In this document: positions 57,777 through 64,000 of the stretch, one piece after another
Layout: each line of letters opens with the position of its first letter
Position numbering within the stretch: position 1 is the first letter of the stretch
Origin: Kaistella haifensis DSM 19056
GTDB lineage: Bacteria > Bacteroidota > Bacteroidia > Flavobacteriales > Weeksellaceae
DNA length: 64,000 nt
Reading direction: 5' to 3'
Assembly: GCF_000735695.2 (NCBI RefSeq)
Contig: NZ_JASZ02000017.1
Location: forward strand, 1 to 64,000
Made by a program: the position numbers and the translations under genes
The notes under the pieces: model-generated
Database searches by the model: none
The model's input: the letters and a program-made list of their open reading frames with translations, nothing else
Told to the model about the DNA's origin: nothing

Positions 57777-58556
57777 ATGCAAATTTTACACTCTAAAATA
57801 TATGGCGGAGACAAACCCGGAACTCCGCTTCTGGTTTTCCACGGACTGTTCGGCATGCTCGATAACTGGGGAAGTTTCGGTAAAGAAATGGCCGAATTTT
57901 TTCCGGTTCATTTAATTGACTTGAGAAATCACGGAAAAAGTTTCCATTCTGACGAGATGAATCATCAAGTTTTGGCAGAAGATATTCTCCATTATATGAA
58001 TTTTCACGGCATCGAAAAAGCCAATTTATTGGGGCATTCTCTCGGCGGAAAAGCAGTGATGCAATTTGCCATAAAATATCCGGTGAAGGTAGAAAAATTA
58101 ATCGTTGTAGATATTTCTCCGAAAGCGTATCCACCGCATCATCAAGGAATTTTGAAAGCTTTGGAAAGTGTAGATTTCGAAAAAGTAAACACGAGACAAG
58201 AAGTAGAAGAGATACTTCATCAATATATTCCTGAAAAATCCGTCATTCAGTTTCTTGCGAAAAACCTTTATTGGAAAGATGACAAAAAACTCGATTGGCG
58301 TTTTAATTTGAAAACTTTATCCGAGAAATATTCTCAGTTTGTTTCTAATGCAATTAAATTCGGAGTTTTCACCGGCAAAACATTGTTTATTTCCGGTGCT
58401 AAATCTCATTATATTTTACCTCAAGATGAGTTTCTGATCAAGCAACAATTTCCCAATTCTTCGGTGGTAAAAGTGGAAAATGCGGGACATTGGGTTCAGG
58501 CTGAAAATCCTAAAGATTTTGCTATGGTGGTGAAAGAGTTTCTCCTTGAGAAATAG
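57777..58556 (+). CDS. Alpha/beta fold hydrolase, YbfF-like esterase
   Basis: A 259-residue cytoplasmic hydrolase. PLLVFHGLFGMLDNWGSFG is the oxyanion region, LGHSLGGKAVMQFA the nucleophile elbow (Ser near 91), and AGHWVQAENPKDF holds the catalytic His. The layout and length match YbfF-type esterases, which act on short acyl-CoA or ester substrates. The 115-base gap upstream holds two TCTTTGCG copies and no gene. The next gene starts 20 bases downstream. Confidence 0.87.
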   Translation: MQILHSKIYGGDKPGTPLLVFHGLFGMLDNWGSFGKEMAEFFPVHLIDLRNHGKSFHSDEMNHQVLAEDILHYMNFHGIEKANLLGHSLGGKAVMQFAIKYPVKVEKLIVVDISPKAYPPHHQGILKALESVDFEKVNTRQEVEEILHQYIPEKSVIQFLAKNLYWKDDKKLDWRFNLKTLSEKYSQFVSNAIKFGVFTGKTLFISGAKSHYILPQDEFLIKQQFPNSSVVKVENAGHWVQAENPKDFAMVVKEFLLEK

Positions 58557-58576
58557 CAAATTTTTAAAAAATATTT

Positions 58577-59584
58577 ATGATCTTAGTTACAGGTGCAACA
58601 GGAATTGTCGGAAGTGCAATCGTTTTGGAACTGCTGAAACGTGGTGAAAAAGTGCGCGCGACCAAAAGAAATTCCAGCAACATCGAAGACGTAAGAAAAT
58701 CATTTGGTTATTATACCGAAAACCCCGATGAATACTACGAAAAAATAGAATGGATCGATGTCGATTTTGATGATATTTTCAGCTTGCAAAACGCCATCGA
58801 AGGTGTAGAAGAAGTTTACCATTGTGCGGCAAAAGTAGATTTTCATCCCGGTTCTCAGCGCGAAATGTATCATACCAATATTGAAGGAACCAAAAATCTT
58901 TTGTTTGCCTGTAGTGATTCTTCGGTGAAAAAATTCTGTTTTATCAGTTCCATAGCGGTTCTTGATGGATTAAATGAAAACCAAGAACTCGATGAAAATT
59001 CCGATTATAATTCCAAAATTCATCATTCTGCTTATGCGATTTCCAAACATTTTTCTGAAATGGAAGTTTGGCGCGCTTCCGCAGAAGGTTTAAATACGGT
59101 AATCGTAAATCCCGGTGTGATTCTCGCAAGTGGAAACTGGAGTAGAAGTAGCGGTCAATTATTCGAAAATCTTTCGAAATCCTATACGTTTACCGGCGGA
59201 GCATCCTACGTTGATGTTCGCGATGTGGCGAAAATTTCAATAGAATTAATGGAGAAAAATAAATTTGGCGAACGGTTTATATTGGTTTCCGGAACCAAAT
59301 CTTACCAAGAAATGGGAACTTTGGTCAGAAAAAAGCTAGGAAAACCTTCTCCGAAAATCATTCCCAAATTTCTGCTGAATTTTGCTCATATTTTAAGTTT
59401 TCTTTTCGGATGGATTTTTCCGACACTCCGAATTGTGAATAAAGTCAATATAGAATCTGTTTCAAATACGACGCCAATTTCAAATAAAAAAATCACTGAA
59501 AAGATTGATTTTCAGTTTATTCCTGTGTCGGAAAGTGTAGATTTTCATTTCAAAAATTATGCTTCCGAAAATATTAAAAGTTAA
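58577..59584 (+). CDS. NAD-dependent epimerase/dehydratase family protein
   Basis: Extended SDR protein of 335 residues. The dinucleotide-binding loop is ILVTGATGIVGSAIVLELL; the expected YxxxK is visible as SAYAISKHFSE, preceded by CFISSIAVLDGL. GGASYVDVRDVAKISIELM and the C-terminal part resemble the 3-beta-HSD or dihydroflavonol-reductase-like group. Substrate unknown. It is followed after three bases by an acyl-CoA synthetase gene, so a lipid-related role is possible but speculative. Confidence 0.87.
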   Translation: MILVTGATGIVGSAIVLELLKRGEKVRATKRNSSNIEDVRKSFGYYTENPDEYYEKIEWIDVDFDDIFSLQNAIEGVEEVYHCAAKVDFHPGSQREMYHTNIEGTKNLLFACSDSSVKKFCFISSIAVLDGLNENQELDENSDYNSKIHHSAYAISKHFSEMEVWRASAEGLNTVIVNPGVILASGNWSRSSGQLFENLSKSYTFTGGASYVDVRDVAKISIELMEKNKFGERFILVSGTKSYQEMGTLVRKKLGKPSPKIIPKFLLNFAHILSFLFGWIFPTLRIVNKVNIESVSNTTPISNKKITEKIDFQFIPVSESVDFHFKNYASENIKS

Positions 59585-59587
59585 TCA

Positions 59588-61351
59588 ATGAATCTTGTAG
59601 AATTTCTAAATCCCAATACCGAAAAATTCAATTCGAAACCAGCAATCGGATTCAAAAAAGCCGACAAATGGAAGGATTTAAGCTGGCGCGACTTTCGGAG
59701 AATGGTATTCAAAACAGCCAACGCCTTAAAAGCTGCAGGGATTTCTGCCGATGATAAAGTTGCAATTTATTCTGATAATTCTGCAGAATGGATTGTTTTC
59801 GATTTGGCGATTCTAGCTTTAGGTGCGGTTACCGTTCCGATTTACTCCACCAATAATGGCGAGCAGGCAGAATATATCCTTAAAGATTCTGGTTCGAAAA
59901 TTATTTTGGTCGGCAATCAGGAACAATATGATGCGTCTTTTGATATTTTAAATAAAGAAGGATCGCTTCAACAGATTATTGTAGCAAAAAAATCGATTTG
60001 GATTAAGAAAGACCGAAGCATTTACCTCGAAGATTTTATTAAAAAAGAAGCCGAAACTTTTGATATTGTTTCAAAAGAAGCCGACGATTTAGCGACGATT
60101 ATTTACACCTCAGGAACTACAGGTGTACCGAAAGGGGTGATGCTTTCGCACGGTAATTTTTATAAATCTTTTCAGGCGCATTTCGACTTTTTTAAGTTTA
60201 AAAACTTTGAAAATGAAGTTTCACTCGCGTTTTTACCGCTTACTCATGTGTTCGAAAGAAGTTGGACTTTGCTCTGTTTGTACGGTGGCGCAAAGGTTTG
60301 TTTCCTAGAAAATACTAAATTAATTGCACACGCATTAACCGAAGTGAAACCGACGATGATGTGCGCAGTTCCTAGATTTTACCAGAAAATTTATGCCGGT
60401 GTAAACGAAATGATAGCGAGTGGATCCGATACGAAAAAGAAAATTTTCAACTGGGCGATCAAAACCGGAAGTGAATTCGCGGAATTGAAACGCGTAGAGA
60501 GAAAGGTGCCACTTAGTTTACAAATTAAAAATAATATTGCTAAACTTTTGGTTTTCAATAAAATTAAAAACAAAATGGGTGGCAGATTATGGTTTATGCC
60601 TTGTGGTGGCGCATCTGTTTCACCCGAAGTCACCCGGTTTTTTGATGCATTAGGCGCTCATATCACCGTTGGCTACGGACTTACGGAAACTACCGCTACG
60701 CTTACAGCATTTCCATTTACCCAATATCAACATGGGAGTGCGGGAATTCCACTCGGAGATACGCAACTGAAAATTGGTGAAAACAACGAAATTTTGGCGA
60801 AAGGAAGCGGAATTATGAAAGGTTATTACCAGCAACCTGAAGAAACGGCTAAAGTTTTCACTGAAGATGGCTGGTTCAAAACCGGTGACGCCGGAATAAT
60901 AGATGAAAATGGTAACCTAACCATTACCGATCGAATCAAGGATTTAATGAAAACTTCCAATGGAAAATATGTAACTCCGCAACCGATTGAAAATCTTCTT
61001 TCCAACGACAATTATATCACTCAAGCGATGGTTGTAGCTGAAGGAAAACCGTATGTAACTGCACTGATTATCCCAAATTTTGATGCATTAAAAGATTGGA
61101 TTGAAAAGATGGAGATTCCGTTCACCAATTGGCAAGAAATCGTGAATTCCGAGAAGGTGAAAGAGTTTTATCGCTTAAAACTTGATGAGATTCAAAAAGG
61201 ACTTTCAGGTTTTGAAAAGGTGAAAAAATTCGTTTTAATGCCTTCGGAATTTGAAATAGGAACCGGCGAAATAACCCCGACTTTAAAAGTGAAAAGAAAC
61301 GTAGTGCTCAACAAATATTCAGCATTAATCGACAATATGTATGCGTCATAA
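59588..61351 (+). CDS. Long-chain fatty-acid--CoA ligase (AMP-binding)
   Basis: Adenylate-forming enzyme of 587 residues that activates long-chain fatty acids to acyl-CoA. The AMP-binding motif is TIIYTSGTTGVPKGVMLSHG near residue 177; GYGLTETTATLTAF and WFKTGDAGIIDENGNLTITD follow, and the C-terminal lysine region is TGEITPTLKVKRN. It resembles the FadD15/ACSL-like membrane-associated type. It follows the SDR gene by three bases, in one operon. Confidence 0.93.
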   Translation: MNLVEFLNPNTEKFNSKPAIGFKKADKWKDLSWRDFRRMVFKTANALKAAGISADDKVAIYSDNSAEWIVFDLAILALGAVTVPIYSTNNGEQAEYILKDSGSKIILVGNQEQYDASFDILNKEGSLQQIIVAKKSIWIKKDRSIYLEDFIKKEAETFDIVSKEADDLATIIYTSGTTGVPKGVMLSHGNFYKSFQAHFDFFKFKNFENEVSLAFLPLTHVFERSWTLLCLYGGAKVCFLENTKLIAHALTEVKPTMMCAVPRFYQKIYAGVNEMIASGSDTKKKIFNWAIKTGSEFAELKRVERKVPLSLQIKNNIAKLLVFNKIKNKMGGRLWFMPCGGASVSPEVTRFFDALGAHITVGYGLTETTATLTAFPFTQYQHGSAGIPLGDTQLKIGENNEILAKGSGIMKGYYQQPEETAKVFTEDGWFKTGDAGIIDENGNLTITDRIKDLMKTSNGKYVTPQPIENLLSNDNYITQAMVVAEGKPYVTALIIPNFDALKDWIEKMEIPFTNWQEIVNSEKVKEFYRLKLDEIQKGLSGFEKVKKFVLMPSEFEIGTGEITPTLKVKRNVVLNKYSALIDNMYAS

Positions 61352-61383
61352 TCGCATTTTGTAATTATTTAGAAGTTTTTAAG

Positions 61384-62436
61384 ATGAACGAATTTTCAGA
61401 AAACAGACCATTCAACATTACCAATCAAAAAGTTTCCGCCACTTGCCCTTCCAATATTGCTTTGATTAAATATTGGGGAAAGTACGAACCCCAAATTCCC
61501 GCAAATCCGAGTATCAGTTATACTTTGAACAATTGTAAAACAAATACGGAAATGGAATTTTTGGCTGACGAAAAATTCAGTGTTCAAACTTTTTTGTCAG
61601 GAAATGAAGAACCGAAGTTTGCCCAGAAAATTGAAAAATATTTTCAGAAAATTGAAGAATATTTACCGTGGATTTTGAAAGGGAAATACATCATCAAAAC
61701 TGAAAACACCTTTCCTCATAGTTCTGGAATTGCAAGTTCGGCGTCTGGTTTTGGTGCGATTGCCAAATGTTTGATGGATTTGGATGAGCAATTTTCTGGG
61801 AAAATGAACGGAGATTTCAAGCTAAAAAAAGCGAGCTTTTTGGCGAGATTAGGAAGTGGAAGCGCTTGCAGAAGTCTTTACGAAGGTTTGGTGGTTTGGG
61901 GAAAAACAAAAGAAGTTGCGGAAAGTTCGGATTTATTTGCCGTAAAATATCCAAATGAGGAAATTCATCCAATTTTCAAGAGTTTTAATGATTGGGTTTT
62001 ACTCATTCACGAAGGTGAAAAATCGGTAAGTTCTACTGTCGGGCACGGTTTGATGAACACGAATCCTTATGCTCAACGCCGATTTCAAGAAGCTCATGAT
62101 AATTTCAAAACATTAAAAAGTATTTTGAAAAATGGTGATTTACAGCGGTTTATCCAATTGGTTGAACATGAAGCATTAACGCTTCACGCGATGATGATGA
62201 TGAGTGAACCGGCTTTTATATTAATGAAAACCGGGACTTTAAATGTAATTAATAAGATCTGGGAATTTAGAAAAAAAACAGCTCTTCCTTTGTTTTTCAC
62301 CTTAGATGCAGGTGCAAATGTTCATCTTTTATTTCCGGAAAATTCGGATTCGGATAAGATTCAGGAGTTTATCGTAAAAAATCTTTTACAATTTACCCAA
62401 AACAATGTTGTAGTAAAGGATGTGATGAGATTTTAG
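61384..62436 (+). CDS. mvaD: Diphosphomevalonate decarboxylase
   Basis: GHMP-kinase-fold enzyme of 350 residues that converts mevalonate diphosphate to isopentenyl diphosphate. Signatures: CPSNIALIKYWGKYEPQIP, NPSISYTLNNCKT, PHSSGIASSASGFGAIAKC (ATP-binding loop) and GSGSACRSLYEGLVVWG. It shows that this organism makes isoprenoids through mevalonate, as flavobacteria do. The rest of the pathway is not in the window. It follows the ligase after 32 bases. Confidence 0.95.
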   Translation: MNEFSENRPFNITNQKVSATCPSNIALIKYWGKYEPQIPANPSISYTLNNCKTNTEMEFLADEKFSVQTFLSGNEEPKFAQKIEKYFQKIEEYLPWILKGKYIIKTENTFPHSSGIASSASGFGAIAKCLMDLDEQFSGKMNGDFKLKKASFLARLGSGSACRSLYEGLVVWGKTKEVAESSDLFAVKYPNEEIHPIFKSFNDWVLLIHEGEKSVSSTVGHGLMNTNPYAQRRFQEAHDNFKTLKSILKNGDLQRFIQLVEHEALTLHAMMMMSEPAFILMKTGTLNVINKIWEFRKKTALPLFFTLDAGANVHLLFPENSDSDKIQEFIVKNLLQFTQNNVVVKDVMRF

Positions 62437-62448
62437 CAGCCGGGAGAA

Positions 62449-62643
62449 TTATTTTTTCTCGGTAAATTTGCTTAAAGTATGCATCACAAATACCACCAAA
62501 ATACCGATAATTCCTGCAGAAATTGATAAAATGAATTTAGCATTTTCTTCGTGCCAAAATCCCAATTGCCATTCCATTACATAAAGATTGAAACCGATAA
62601 AGATGACGAAAAGCGCTAAAAATATTTTATAAAAAAGATGCAT
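62449..62643 (-). CDS. Small hypothetical membrane protein
   Basis: A 64-residue protein with two hydrophobic helices (FYKIFLALFVIFIGFNLYV and FILSISAGIIGILVVFVMHT) and a charged C-terminus (LSKFTEKK). No family is recognised. It is 11 bases downstream of marC on the same strand, so it is probably cotranscribed. Coding status rests on a clean start at ATG and the membrane pattern only. Confidence 0.6.
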   Translation of the reverse strand: MHLFYKIFLALFVIFIGFNLYVMEWQLGFWHEENAKFILSISAGIIGILVVFVMHTLSKFTEKK

Positions 62644-62654
62644 TTTTTGTGAAT

Positions 62655-63251
62655 TTAAAATTTAACATAAGTGCTGAAAAGTTGCGCGAAATTGGCAGTA
62701 AACAGTTTAATTGATATCGCCAATAAGATGATTCCGAAAACTTTTTGCAAAACTTGAAGTGTTCCGTCGCCGAGTTTTCTTTCGAGCCAATTAGCTGATT
62801 TCAGCACCAAATATACGAAAATTGTATTGAGAATAATCCCACAAATGATATTTATATCATGATATTCTGCCCGCAATGAAAGGGTAGTGGTAAGTGTTCC
62901 AGCGCCGGCTATCAAAGGGAATGCAATGGGAACAATCGATGCAGATTTTGCTTCGGAATTTTTCTGTATTTCGATCCCAAGAATCATTTCCACCGCAATA
63001 ATGAAAATGACGAAAGCACCGGCAATCGCAAAGGAATTTACATCGACGCCAATAAATTTTAGGATTTTGTTTCCAATGAAAAGAAAGGAAATCATCAGGA
63101 TTCCCGATACAATTGCAGCTTTTTCGGATTCGATATGACCGAATTTTTGTTTTAAACTCACAATAATAGGGATTGAACCAATGATGTCGATCACGGCAAA
63201 CAGTACCATCGTAGCGGTAAGCGTTTCTTTCAGGGAGAAAAATTCAAACAT
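62655..63251 (-). CDS. MarC-family membrane protein
   Basis: A 198-residue inner-membrane protein with about six helices. FAVIDIIGSIPIIVSLKQKFG and PIAFPLIAGAGTLTTTLSL are typical of the MarC/YhgN (NAAT) family; the latter is the conserved P-L-x-x-G-P/A-G-x-I/L motif. The family was once linked to antibiotic resistance, but the function is unproven. Located between the small membrane gene and batD. Confidence 0.88.
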   Translation of the reverse strand: MFEFFSLKETLTATMVLFAVIDIIGSIPIIVSLKQKFGHIESEKAAIVSGILMISFLFIGNKILKFIGVDVNSFAIAGAFVIFIIAVEMILGIEIQKNSEAKSASIVPIAFPLIAGAGTLTTTLSLRAEYHDINIICGIILNTIFVYLVLKSANWLERKLGDGTLQVLQKVFGIILLAISIKLFTANFAQLFSTYVKF

Positions 63252-63294
63252 AATCAGGAATTATTAATTTCGTAAAAATATAAAAAATAAATGA

Positions 63295-64000
63295 TTATTT
63301 TCTAATTTCGGTGTAGATGCTGATAATTCTTTTTAAAAGTTCTTCAATTTGATCTTCTGAATGATACGGCGCATACTTTTCGATTTGGATTTGCTCCGAA
63401 AGTGCGCGGTATTGGTCTGCCAAAATTCGTCCTTTGTGATCCTCTAAATATTTTCTGAACTCAGACTCTGTCGATGTTTGAAAAGATTTTTTTACATCAT
63501 CCTTTAATTCATCATAAGTCGAAAAGAACTTCTCAAAATCTTTTTCCTGAACCACTTTTTTCAAATATTCGGCGTGATCTTCAAATTGATCGTCCATTTT
63601 AGCACGGAGCTGCGCTTCTAATTCGGCTATGGTAACGATTGATTTTTTTTCTGTTACAGGTTTTTCTTTCCTCTTAGTTTTCTTTTTAACCAATAAGAAC
63701 ATTGAAAAAAGTGCCGCCATCAATGCTAAATTTCCGGCAACAATTTTCCAATTGATCTTGTTTTTATCTTTAATTTTTAAATTATGAGTTTGCAAAACCG
63801 GAGTATTAACTGTTTCTAGAACTGAATTGGTGTAATCGTTTACCTTCTCCAGCGTAGTTTTGGAATCTACAATTTGTTCATGAGTTTTTACATTGAGAAG
63901 GACTGATTTTGAACCCAAGCCTACATATTTTTTTGCAGAAGGATCGAAGAAAGAGAAGCTTTCAAAATTTACTGAAACCGAACCTGGTTTTTTAGGAATC
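63295..64000 (-). CDS. batD: BatD-like protein, C-terminal part (5' end outside window)
   Basis: The frame is open to the window edge, so a TTG at 63918 is internal. The visible part starts IPKKPGSVSVNFESFSFFDP, a beta-rich exported segment typical of BatD, followed by one membrane helix (IVAGNLALMAALFSMFLLV), a basic stretch and a cytoplasmic helical domain. Bat proteins (batABCDE) are linked to oxygen tolerance in Bacteroides and other Bacteroidota. Other bat genes would be expected beyond the window. Confidence 0.8.
   Translation of the reverse strand, partial: IPKKPGSVSVNFESFSFFDPSAKKYVGLGSKSVLLNVKTHEQIVDSKTTLEKVNDYTNSVLETVNTPVLQTHNLKIKDKNKINWKIVAGNLALMAALFSMFLLVKKKTKRKEKPVTEKKSIVTIAELEAQLRAKMDDQFEDHAEYLKKVVQEKDFEKFFSTYDELKDDVKKSFQTSTESEFRKYLEDHKGRILADQYRALSEQIQIEKYAPYHSEDQIEELLKRIISIYTEIRK

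Overview
The window is chromosomal DNA of a low-GC member of the Bacteroidota, most likely class Flavobacteriia, family Weeksellaceae (Chryseobacterium/Kaistella/Cloacibacterium-like). This rests on the promoters (repeated TAnnTTTG -7 boxes, some with an upstream TTTG), on Bacteroidota-typical families (GSCFA, DUF5683, WbqC, ISAon1-type transposase, mevalonate pathway), on type II lipoproteins, and on an arm-domain integrase with a Box I like that of Bacteroidota elements. No rRNA or CRISPR array was seen; there is one tRNA (Asp). The genus is inference.

Layout. 1-430: right end of an IS5-family insertion sequence. 433-4273: tatA, a PAP2 phosphatase and polA. 4307-10800: a broken YCII gene, surface-sugar genes (two glycosyltransferase-like proteins, a flippase, an FkbM methyltransferase), an exported amidohydrolase, and a GxxExxY gene bracketed by a perfect 12-bp inverted repeat. 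10903-19616: a lipoprotein alpha-amylase, a TlpA-like thioredoxin, DUF2461, a DEAD-box helicase with a DbpA domain, the phosphate-transport pair DUF47-PiT, a polyprenyl synthase and GSCFA. 19724-26297: tatD, rhlE, a DUF6438 lipoprotein, obg, adk, hpt and purA. 26510-33024: a TonB-like protein and the run parA-parB-DUF5683-dapB-lepB-wbqC, preceded by a hairpin made of two perfect inverted DnaA boxes. 33034-36035: a subtilase, a lipocalin-like lipoprotein and an OmpA-family protein. 36122-39677: a four-gene set resembling the mycobacterial route to polyprenyl-phosphoryl-arabinofuranose (UbiA-type synthase, DprE1-like, DprE2-like, HAD phosphatase). 39716-41276: cysteine desulfurase and thioredoxin.

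41412-50497 looks like an accessory block. It begins with tRNA-Asp, then a tyrosine recombinase and an ISAon1 transposase remnant, and continues with a nitrite/NO-reduction cluster: an Rrf2 regulator with three cysteines, a membrane-protein gene interrupted by one in-frame stop, the copper nitrite reductase NirK, a NirV-like SUMF1 lipoprotein, SCO, cytochrome c, the di-iron repair protein Ric and the quinol NO reductase NorZ. Together these would reduce nitrite to N2O and limit NO damage. No nitrate or N2O reductase is present here.

50567-64000 returns to housekeeping genes: mutS2 (without Smr domain), ung, mscS, pdxJ, two alpha/beta hydrolases, an NAD-dependent epimerase-like protein, an acyl-CoA synthetase, mvaD, marC and the 3' part of batD.

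Regulatory observations: several genes (tatA, polA, mutS2, mscS) have the -7 box only 4-5 nt before the start codon, which predicts leaderless mRNAs. Several apparent TTG starts are instead part of -7 boxes; three genes (7434, rhlE, ISAon1 fragment) do seem to start with TTG. Intergenic spaces carry palindromic repeats (19624, 21835, 32296, 56661). No stretch longer than 300 bases lacks a gene.
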